Origin: Silanimonas sp021297925
GTDB taxonomy: Bacteria; Pseudomonadota; Gammaproteobacteria; Xanthomonadales; Xanthomonadaceae
Length of the DNA: 64,000 nucleotides
NCBI GenBank assembly: GCA_027532825.1
Contig: JAPZTL010000004.1
Coordinates: 372,001 to 436,000 of the forward strand
Reading direction: 5' to 3'
Below, piece by piece: positions 56,665 to 63,318 of this stretch (position 1 is the stretch's first letter; every line of letters begins with the position of its first letter). The notes under the pieces are model-generated. The model did no database searches. It worked only from the letters and a program-made list of their open reading frames with translations, and was not told the DNA's origin. Both the position numbers and the translations under genes were made by a program.

Positions 56665-57423
56665 TCACTTTTCGAGCGGGCGCGTGCCGCGGCACTTCGG
56701 GTAATCACTACATCCCCAGAATCGCGATTGCGTGGCTCGATTCTGCCGCTCCACCATCGGCCCTTGGCACCGGGGGCAATCAGGCGAGAGGGTTGGCTCG
56801 TTGACCACCGTACTGCGTTCGGGTGACGGCGCTTGAACCTTCTTTATCAGCTCCAGCAGTGAGGTGCCATTGATCAGCTCGATGGGTTTTCCCTTGGCAA
56901 AGTCTGCGGCGTCGTTTGTGTAGTCGCCGAGGCTGACGATCTTGATGCCGTCGACCCGATAGTGGCCGGCGAGCCCCCACATCTCACGAACAACCGCGAC
57001 GCCGACCTGCTGGCTTCGCCATTGCTTGCACTGCACCAGTTCCCGGCGACCGTCTTTACTTAGGATGAGGTCGACGCCACCGTCAGCGCCGCCTAGCCCA
57101 TTTTCCTCGACGCGGTATCCGCGACGTCGAAACGCTTCGCCGACAAGCACTTCGAATTGTTGCCAAGTCATTGCCCCGAGGCTGTCGAGCCCGGTTTGGG
57201 CTTCGAGCAGTTGCCTTCTCTTAGCACGCGCAATGAACGAGGCGAGCGCGCCGACCCAGCACATTGCGAGGACGGCCCAGGCGAAGGGAGAGAAGGCCTT
57301 GGCGAGTTGGCCATCACCCAGCCCGTATCGGATCACCAGAAAACCCAACAGGCCGATGATCAGGCCAACCGGCCACGGAAGCGTGGCAATCCACGGCACT
57401 CCCTTGCTCCGACGACGCTTCAT
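56665..57423 (-). CDS. Membrane-anchored Mrr-like restriction endonuclease with zinc ribbon
   Basis: 252 residues from ATG 57423. Two membrane helices (13-32, 42-63). The Mrr/RecB-like nuclease at 75-190 has MTWQQFEVLVGEAFRRRGYRV, GGVDLILSKDGRRELVQCKQW (Asp118 and Gln131-x-Lys133, the D-QxK active site) and VVREMWGLAGHYRVDGIKIVS. A C-terminal topoisomerase-type zinc ribbon has Cys216, 219, 238 and 244 (CPRC...CSDYPKC). Such proteins cut foreign or modified DNA. Convergent with the helicase-nuclease gene. Function inferred from domains. Confidence 0.87.
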   Translation of the reverse strand: MKRRRSKGVPWIATLPWPVGLIIGLLGFLVIRYGLGDGQLAKAFSPFAWAVLAMCWVGALASFIARAKRRQLLEAQTGLDSLGAMTWQQFEVLVGEAFRRRGYRVEENGLGGADGGVDLILSKDGRRELVQCKQWRSQQVGVAVVREMWGLAGHYRVDGIKIVSLGDYTNDAADFAKGKPIELINGTSLLELIKKVQAPSPERSTVVNEPTLSPDCPRCQGPMVERQNRATQSRFWGCSDYPKCRGTRPLEK

Positions 57424-57605
57424 TCCATTCCCTGCAAAGCCTTGTTCGCTCACGCGCGCCGGGCGTTGCCTCATGTCCAGCGTGGCGCGATTGAACCACT
57501 TTTCCTACTCCCTTGTCCGCGCCTTTCCGCGCCCCTCGCGGCCTTCTCCGCCAGTCTCCCCGGCACCCGCCACTCCCGGCGGGCATCCCCCCACAGGAGA
57601 CCCCG

Positions 57606-58062
57606 ATGGCCCAGAACCTCGTCACCCTCGACCTCACCGACGCGCAGCTCGCCGCCGCGCTCGCCGCCCTGCAGCAGTTGGAGGCGGCGCTGCCCGGCCT
57701 CATCGCCTTCGAGAGCGGCGAACGCCGCGGCCTGCCGCTGATGGGCCCGCGCTCGGAGCCCTTCGCCCGCCAGACGCTGCGCGTGCTAGAGCAGAACCCC
57801 GGCATCGTGCCGCCCAGCCTCGACCTCGCCGCCGCCCGCGCCGACCTCGAGGCTTAACGACCCTGCGCCCGCTACTGGAGCGCCTGCAGCGCCTCACCGC
57901 CCGTGTGGACGCGCGGCGGCATCGGCGGTGACGTGATGGACGTGGCGCGGGCCGCTTGAGCGCTGGTGACCGTCGGGCCGCGCGCAGGGGCTGGACGAGC
58001 TGCGCCGCGAGCTCTCCGGCCGCTTCGCCAAGACCCGTCGCAAGGAAGCCGCCCCGGCGTAA
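57606..58062 (+). pseudogene. Decayed conserved hypothetical gene (three frameshifts and a stop)
   Basis: The first 83 codons (57606-57857, MAQNLVTLDLTDAQLAAALAA) are open and preceded by AGGAG. The remainder continues in other frames: LTTLRPLLERLQRLTARVD (frame of 57854), then GGDVMDVARAA-stop-ALV (frame of 57930), then RAQGLDELRRELSGRFAKTRR ending at TAA 58060-58062. Proteins of this kind, about 145 residues long, are known to me from Xanthomonadales as uncharacterised. The three frame changes plus the in-frame TGA at 57957-57959 mean it is broken, unless sequencing errors are clustered here. The short 83-residue version might still be made. Confidence 0.8.
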
Positions 58063-58086
58063 GCGATGGAGTGTGTGAGGCCAGCG

Positions 58087-58117
58087 ACGCCGTCCTTCGG
58101 GGCGGCGTTGTTGTTTG
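58087..58117 (+). terminator. Intrinsic terminator after the decayed gene
   Basis: ACGCCGTCC-TTCG-GGGCGGCGT is a 9-bp stem with a stable TTCG loop, followed by TGTTGTTTG. It is 25 bp past the old stop codon of the decayed gene. Confidence 0.8.
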
Positions 58118-58150
58118 TGGTGCTTCAACAGGCGTGGGCGAGGGCAGGGG

Positions 58151-58268
58151 AGGCGTCGGCGAGGCGTCGATAAGCGTCGCCGACGCTTCGCGAAGCGCCT
58201 CGGACGGTGACCGCGGCGGGGATGAGGCGTCGCGAGGCGTGAGCGAGGCCTTGCGAGGCGTGCGGGGC
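58151..58268. repeat. GAGGCGT-rich repeats and inverted repeats ahead of the effector operon
   Basis: Five copies of GAGGCGT, mostly as GCGAGGCGT, occur in about 120 bp. They sit with the 14-bp palindrome CGCTTCGCGAAGCG (58184-58197) and inverted repeat GCGTCGGCGA/TCGCCGACGC (58153-58162 and 58177-58186). No gene is supported here. Confidence 0.6.
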
Positions 58269-58341
58269 TATTGAGTTTCCCTGACAGACACCGTCGCGGC
58301 GGCCGGCTAGCATTCGCCCACCCCCGACGCATGGAGCGTGT

Positions 58342-58959
58342 ATGGCCCCCCGACGATTGTTTTTCCCTTTTGCGGCTTCCGTTCTTTCCTTCGGCTGCGC
58401 GCAGGCGCCTGCGGGCGCAACCGACGCGCCGCCGGCCTCGACCAGCGCTGGGTATGCGAATGTGGAGGACGCTTCCCGTGTCCTGAAGAAGGTCAGTGCA
58501 GATCTCAACGGTGATGGGCTGATGGATGCCGTCCTTGTCATCGCCCCTCGCTCGAACACTGCAGATCCTCAAGACGCCCGCTTCTTGCCCCGCATCATTT
58601 CCTTGCAGCTCGCGCAGCGTGGCGGTGGCTACAGGGAGGCCGCAAGGAATCACCAGGTCGGCGCCTGCGAGGTGTGTGGAGGCGCTTACGGCGATGGCCT
58701 AACTGAGGTGGCGGCCGAGCCCGGGAGCCTGACCATCACCAACGAGGGCGGCATCGCCCAGCGCTGGTCGAAGACCTATGTGTTTCGTTGGGATGGGGCC
58801 AAGGATGGAATGGTTCTCGACCGTTACCTCGCTTTGGGGGATTTCCGTTCGGACGGCACGATGGGGCGAGTGGACCTGAAGGCCCCCACAGTCGCTCCGG
58901 CCGACTTTTCGAGCTTCGATCCCAAGGCGTCCGGCCTTCCGGATCCTGCGGGCGAGTAG
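58342..58959 (+). CDS. Putative periplasmic immunity lipoprotein (X-Tfi, XAC2610-like)
   Basis: 205 residues. Signal peptide with lipobox SFGC; Cys19 would be lipidated, and the next residue Ala favours the outer membrane. The mature part carries an EF-hand-like loop, DLNGDGLMD (54-62), and a CEVCGGAYGDGL segment. Both resemble the immunity lipoprotein XAC2610, which protects Xanthomonas citri from its own GH19 effector XAC2609 (from memory). The effector gene starts 9 bp downstream. The link is by layout and motifs, not by alignment. GC is lower than in the neighbours. Confidence 0.78.
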   Translation: MAPRRLFFPFAASVLSFGCAQAPAGATDAPPASTSAGYANVEDASRVLKKVSADLNGDGLMDAVLVIAPRSNTADPQDARFLPRIISLQLAQRGGGYREAARNHQVGACEVCGGAYGDGLTEVAAEPGSLTITNEGGIAQRWSKTYVFRWDGAKDGMVLDRYLALGDFRSDGTMGRVDLKAPTVAPADFSSFDPKASGLPDPAGE

Positions 58960-58968
58960 GGGTCGACC

Positions 58969-60333
58969 ATGCCGAACGCAAGAGAGATTTCGTTGATCCA
59001 GACGGCGATCAACGCAGGGATTGATCGGCCGGATGAACTCGCGGCCTTCATGGCCAACATGACTCACGAGTCGCTTGATTTGCAGCGCCTTGAGGAGAGC
59101 TTTCGCTACACGAAGAGCATTGACCAAATCAAAGTGGCGTCCGCTCACCGACGTCACTCGCCTGAGGAGCTCGATGGGGCTCGGTTAGAGGCGCTGTCGG
59201 GCCAGCCCGAGTCACTGGCTCGGATGATGTACGGGGCAAGAATGGGAAACGACGATGCGGGAGATGGATATCGTTTCCGTGGGCGTGGCTACACCCAGCT
59301 GACGGGGCGCGACAACTACGAACGAGTGGGAGAGGCCTTGGGCCTCGACCTTGTGAATCATCCGGAGCGAGCCGCCATTCCGGAGAACGCGGAAAAGATT
59401 GCCGTCCACTTCTGGAAAACCGCCGTGCCTGTTGAGGCACGAGCGGATATCGAAAAGTCGATGCTGGCCATCAACGGTGGGCGAAACGGCGAAGCGGATC
59501 GTCGAACGCGCTTTGCCGAATGGTCGACGTATCTGACGCCTGAAACGATCGAAGCGATCCGCTCTGGGCGCGAGGTTCCTGAATCTGGGCAAAGGATCGT
59601 GAGCCAGCAACCTCAGGCCGCCTTCGCCGACGGGATGTTCAACCTCGGCGACCGCGGCATCGGCGTTGAAACCCTGCAGCGCCAACTCATCCAGGCCGGC
59701 TACACCGGCAAGGGCGGCCAGCCGCTCAAGCCCGATGGCGACTTCGGCCCCAACACGAAGCACGCGGTGGAGGAACTGCAGCGCGCGCACGGCCTGGAAA
59801 TCGACGGCAAGGCCGGCATGCACTCGCTGCGCGCTTTGGCCGGCGAACTGCAGAACGGCCGCCCGGCGCCGACGGGGCTGGAGGTCGCACCTTCGTCGCC
59901 GTCAGCCACGCCGGGCCCGTCGGGCCTGACGCCGGGCGACACCGCGCTGCTGCACGACCGGCTGTATGGTGCGATGCGCGATCACGTCCACGCGATGGAC
60001 CGCGGCATGGGCCGCATCCCCGACGAGGCCAGCGACCGGGTGGCGGCGGCGCTGTGCGCCGAATGCCGCGCGAACGGGCTGACCCGTATCGACGGCGTGG
60101 TGCTGGGCCAGAAGGGCAGCCGGGCCGAGCCGGGCGAGTACGTGTTCGCCTATTCGGGTCCGGCGGATCGACCCCACGACTGGGTGGGGGTGAAGACCGC
60201 CGAGGCCGTGCAGACGCCGGTGGAGCAGAGCTTGGCGAAGGCGGCATCGCTGGAGTGCGGTCGCACCGAGCCGACGCCTTCGGTGGATCGGCCGTGTCGC
60301 GCCGCCGACGAGGCGTCGGTCCGGTCGTTATGA
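58969..60333 (+). CDS. Putative T4SS antibacterial effector: GH19 lysozyme, PG-binding, XVIPCD
   Basis: 454 residues, no signal peptide. Residues 5-190 form a GH19 lysozyme/chitinase-like domain with catalytic Glu in MTHES (E34), FRGRGYTQLTGRDNY and LAINGGRNGEADRR. Residues 224-295 are a PG_binding_1 domain (GVETLQRQLIQAGY, DGDFGPNTKHAVEELQ). Residues 318-425 match the XVIPCD, the C-terminal recognition domain of Xanthomonadales T4SS effectors (IPDEASDRVAAAL, GLTRIDGVVL, TAEAVQTPVEQS). Such effectors are injected into rival bacteria and cleave peptidoglycan. The tail lacks the usual Gln-rich end. The immunity gene is upstream; no VirB genes are in the window. Confidence 0.85.
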   Translation: MPNAREISLIQTAINAGIDRPDELAAFMANMTHESLDLQRLEESFRYTKSIDQIKVASAHRRHSPEELDGARLEALSGQPESLARMMYGARMGNDDAGDGYRFRGRGYTQLTGRDNYERVGEALGLDLVNHPERAAIPENAEKIAVHFWKTAVPVEARADIEKSMLAINGGRNGEADRRTRFAEWSTYLTPETIEAIRSGREVPESGQRIVSQQPQAAFADGMFNLGDRGIGVETLQRQLIQAGYTGKGGQPLKPDGDFGPNTKHAVEELQRAHGLEIDGKAGMHSLRALAGELQNGRPAPTGLEVAPSSPSATPGPSGLTPGDTALLHDRLYGAMRDHVHAMDRGMGRIPDEASDRVAAALCAECRANGLTRIDGVVLGQKGSRAEPGEYVFAYSGPADRPHDWVGVKTAEAVQTPVEQSLAKAASLECGRTEPTPSVDRPCRAADEASVRSL

Positions 60334-60528
60334 GTGTGGCCGGGCGGAGGGCTGTGCGATCTTCCGCCGTACCTGCGCCTGACGGCCGTTCACGGTGCCC
60401 GGCCCGAAACCGCGTAGGATGGGGCCGTTTCACGCTCCCTTCGCGCGCCGCGCTCGGCCTGCCGCCGCCCGTTTCGCTCCCTTCCACGCGTCACCGTTTC
60501 TGGCAGACGCCCCCACGGGAGCTCCGGT

Positions 60529-61179
60529 GTGTCCGGCTATTCCGCTCGTGTCATCGACGTCGACGTGCTCGGCGACCCCTTCCGCCTTCGGGTCCTGAGC
60601 GACCTGCAGCAGTTCGCCGACCCCGACGGGGACGCCGAGCGCGCCGGCATCTCCTGCGCCCAGTGGCCGCTCTTCGGGCAGCTTTGGCCGTCCGGCCAGC
60701 GGCTCGCCGAGGCGATGGCCGACCTCGACGTGGCCGACTGCCGCGTGCTGGAGCTCGGCTGCGGCATCGGGCTGGCCAGCCTGGTGCTACAGCGGCGTGG
60801 CGCCACGGTGGTGGCCACCGACATCCATCCGCTGGCCGAGACCTTCCTCGCCTATAATGCGGCGCTGAACGACCTGCCGGCGGTGCACTACCGGCGCCTC
60901 GACTGGACGCGGCAGCGCCCCGACCTCGGGCGCTTCGACGTGGTGATCGCCAGCGACGTGCTCTACGAACGCGGGCAGGCCGAACGCTTGGCCGAGGTGA
61001 TCCTCGCCTACGCGGCGGACGACGCCCGCGTGGTGCTGACCGACCCGGGCCGCGGCCATGCCGGTCGGTTGGCGCGTGAGCTGCTGGCCCGCGGCTTCGA
61101 GCCGGACCCGACCTTCACCGACGGGGCCCGCGACGACCTGCGGACCTTCCGCTACCGGCGCGTGGCGGTGGCCGCCTGA
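60529..61179 (+). CDS. Class I SAM-dependent methyltransferase (METTL21/23-like)
   Basis: 216 residues from GTG 60529, with GGAG nine bases upstream. SAM-binding motif I VLELGCGIGLASLVLQ, motif II VVATDIHPLAE, and FDVVIASDVLYE (the D-x-x-Y-like active motif of lysine methyltransferases). LFGQLWPSGQRLAEAM before motif I is typical of the METTL21/ETFBKMT-type group, which methylates lysines in proteins. The target is unknown. It begins a set of three overlapping genes. Confidence 0.88.
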   Translation: MSGYSARVIDVDVLGDPFRLRVLSDLQQFADPDGDAERAGISCAQWPLFGQLWPSGQRLAEAMADLDVADCRVLELGCGIGLASLVLQRRGATVVATDIHPLAETFLAYNAALNDLPAVHYRRLDWTRQRPDLGRFDVVIASDVLYERGQAERLAEVILAYAADDARVVLTDPGRGHAGRLARELLARGFEPDPTFTDGARDDLRTFRYRRVAVAA

Positions 61180-61505
61180 TGGCCACCGTCGCCGCGCCGG
61201 CGAAGGCGGAATGCTCGAGCTGTGACGCGGTCTGCTGCCGGCTCCTTGTCATGGTCGAGCCGGAGGACGGCATCGCGCCGCACCTGACGACCGAAGTCGG
61301 CGGCATGCTCGTGATGGCGCGCGGCGAGGACGGCTGGTGCGTGGCGATGGACGCCTCGCGCATGCGCTGCTCGATCTACGACGCGCGCCCCGACACCTGC
61401 CGCCGGTTCCACATGGGCGGCCCCTACTGCGAGGCCGTGCGCGAGGACTATGCGCGCGGCATCGACCGGACCATTCCGCTGCACCTGTCAGGAGAGACCG
61501 GATGA
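61179..61505 (+). CDS. YkgJ-family cysteine cluster protein
   Basis: 108 residues. Eight or so cysteines: ECSSCDAVCC at 11-20, then CVAMD, RCSIYDARPDTCRRF and YCEAV. The pattern matches the YkgJ/CxxCxxCC family, which probably binds zinc or an iron-sulfur cluster. Its function is unknown. The ATG shares one base with the methyltransferase stop, and its own stop overlaps the next gene (ATGA), so the three are co-translated. Confidence 0.88.
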   Translation: MATVAAPAKAECSSCDAVCCRLLVMVEPEDGIAPHLTTEVGGMLVMARGEDGWCVAMDASRMRCSIYDARPDTCRRFHMGGPYCEAVREDYARGIDRTIPLHLSGETG

Positions 61506-61708
61506 CCCGCAAGACCCTGTCCCGCGCCACGGCGGCACCGACCGCCCACCTGCGGCGCGAGGAAAACCCCCGCAAGCTGACCAGCGAGCATGTCGCGGAG
61601 CACCTCGCGGCTTTCGAAGCCGCCGGCGGCAAGGTCGAGGTGCTCTCGACCACGCAGGTGCTGAAGCGGGTGCAGGCGACGGCAGGCGGGGACGCCGGCG
61701 GCGCTTGA
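61502..61708 (+). CDS. Small conserved protein, unknown function
   Basis: 68 residues from ATG 61502, overlapping the YkgJ stop. Basic N-terminus, then LTSEHVAEHLAAFEAAGGKVEVLSTTQVLKRV, a helix-turn-helix-like short chain with no recognised domain. Proteins like this (short, with a GGxVExL motif) occur in other proteobacteria next to metabolic genes. Support is the overlap and a GGAG ribosome site. Confidence 0.65.
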   Translation: MTRKTLSRATAAPTAHLRREENPRKLTSEHVAEHLAAFEAAGGKVEVLSTTQVLKRVQATAGGDAGGA

Positions 61709-61767
61709 TCCGTGGCGGATCGGACGGGCGCTATCCTGCACGGGCCGCCCCGCCGTCGCCGATCCGC

Positions 61768-62325
61768 ATGCCCATCGTCCTGACCGATTTCGCCAAGCCC
61801 CGCCTGTTCCCGCGCGAGCCGCGCCGCAACACCATCCAGGACATCACGCCCGAGCAGTTCGTCGAGCACCTGAACGCGGTGCTACCGCTGGCCGTGCTCG
61901 ATGGCTACGCGCCGTTCTGCAAACTGCACGTGCACCGCAACTGGACCAGCACGCGCTGCCTCGTGGTGCCGATCACCGACGACAACCGCCACCTCTTGCG
62001 CTCGGCCTACGAGGCACGCACCAAGGCCGAACTGCCGGTGCTGAACCGCTGGTTCGAGGGCGTGGAGCCGCCGGTGGCCGACTACCTCGTGGTGATCCTC
62101 TACGACCGCGAGCAGATGGCGAAGGAGGGCACGCCCATCGACGCCGACTGGGGCATCGTCGGCTGCATGTACACCAGCGAGCCGGCCGAGATCCCGATGG
62201 CGCCGATCACGATGATGCGCAACGCGCTCGGCGTGGCCGAAGGCGGCAGCGGCGTACCCATCGACCGCGAGGCGTATGCGAAGAGCGTGGCGTTCTGGGA
62301 ACGCCACGCGAATTGGCGGGGCTAG
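61768..62325 (+). CDS. DUF3228-family protein
   Basis: 185 residues from ATG 61768. Conserved stretches include FVEHLNAVLPLAVLDGYAPFCKLHVHRNWTSTRC, PVADYLVVILYDREQMAKEG and WGIVGCMYTSEPAEIPMAPITMMRNALG, a pattern I associate with DUF3228. It is a soluble cytosolic protein with no known function and no signal peptide. It lies 59 bp after the small gene, probably in the same operon. Confidence 0.82.
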   Translation: MPIVLTDFAKPRLFPREPRRNTIQDITPEQFVEHLNAVLPLAVLDGYAPFCKLHVHRNWTSTRCLVVPITDDNRHLLRSAYEARTKAELPVLNRWFEGVEPPVADYLVVILYDREQMAKEGTPIDADWGIVGCMYTSEPAEIPMAPITMMRNALGVAEGGSGVPIDREAYAKSVAFWERHANWRG

Positions 62326-62475
62326 GGTAAGCCTCGCCGGTCGATGACCGGGCAACGCTCGTCTGCGGAGCTCTCGTCCGAGGGGCGTTAGTGGTCGATG
62401 CGAATAGAGTCGATTGCCTGCGTAAAGCGGCAGCATCAATCGCGAGACGATTGTTCTTTCCGTTTGAACAAGATG

Positions 62476-62889
62476 CTAGGCCACATTGGCTGACTTGCGC
62501 CTTCGGCGCCAAGCAAAAAGCCCGATGAGATACGTACCAGCCGTGAAGTCGAATGAGAGGCGGAAGCCTTGCGACCAGATCGGAACGCCTGGATTGTCGA
62601 CAATGTGACTGTGGAAGATTTCGTAGATTCCTTGCGCAATCAGCCCTGCGGCAACCAAAAGCGGCCGCCGCTTGCTCCCAATCACGGCCACGCCCAGAAA
62701 GACCAGAAAGACTGCTAGTTCTGAAGAGAACGCGATGTTGGAGCCAGCAATTGCAGCCGCCAGCACGTAGTAGGACGCTACGACGATAAGGATGACCGGG
62801 TAGAAGCTTCGGTCTTTATCGAAGCCGAACGAGCTTGCTGAAAGCCCCACATCTAGGGCCAGCAAACCTCCAGCCAGATGTTCAATCAC
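62476..62889 (-). CDS. Small four-TM membrane protein, unknown
   Basis: 137 residues with four hydrophobic segments (6-25, 28-50, 55-75, 110-128) and a positively charged end (RRRRKS). The conserved His in IYEIFHSHIVDNPGVPIW could matter. Not recognised; it resembles small uncharacterised DUF-type membrane proteins. It starts inside the end of the NIPSNAP gene (8-bp overlap), so these two are an operon. GC is clearly lower than the rest of the window. Confidence 0.75.
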   Translation of the reverse strand: MIEHLAGGLLALDVGLSASSFGFDKDRSFYPVILIVVASYYVLAAAIAGSNIAFSSELAVFLVFLGVAVIGSKRRPLLVAAGLIAQGIYEIFHSHIVDNPGVPIWSQGFRLSFDFTAGTYLIGLFAWRRRRKSANVA

Positions 62890-63229
62890 GGCGGAATTCC
62901 CCGTCGCGGCTCAATGCTGCATTGGGGAGCGACAGCGTTGTGTTCGAGTCGCTTTCGATCAAGGCAACGATCTGTTCGCGTGGCTCCATCCGCAAAGCTG
63001 AACTTGAGCAAAACACTTCCTGCGATGCTGGAAGTTGTTCCAGATTGTCGAAGGTACGCATGAGGTAGTCGTGGTAGGGGGCGTGCAGTGACTGCCCATA
63101 GGCGACGACGACCATGCCCGCGGCCTGCATCAGGGGGACGCTCGTCTCCGAGACGAGCGAGTGAAAAGTCGCGCCACTGCCTGACTTCAGTTTGTGGAAG
63201 CGGAGCTCGATCAGGCGTTCCATACTCAT
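62882..63229 (-). CDS. NIPSNAP-family protein
   Basis: 115 residues from ATG 63229 (ATG 63223 possible). LIELRFHKLKSGSGATFHSLVSETSVPLMQAAGMVVVAYG has the form of a NIPSNAP ferredoxin-like barrel (E-x-R-x-y-x-L-k-x-G). Such proteins are dimeric and probably bind small molecules. No function can be given. Overlaps the 4-TM gene. Confidence 0.75.
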   Translation of the reverse strand: MSMERLIELRFHKLKSGSGATFHSLVSETSVPLMQAAGMVVVAYGQSLHAPYHDYLMRTFDNLEQLPASQEVFCSSSALRMEPREQIVALIESDSNTTLSLPNAALSRDGEFRRD

Positions 63230-63318
63230 GCGGGTCGTGTGGTGTGGTCGAGCGTTCGACATAGCTCCTGCGCGCCTCGATTTGGTCTTTTGCAAGAACG
63301 TTCGTGGCCGCACATTGA

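Noticed and set aside
57966..58274. Open frame of 102 codons across the decayed gene and repeat block
   Set aside because: No ribosome site, low-complexity Gly/Val/Arg composition, and it crosses the remains of another gene and a terminator.
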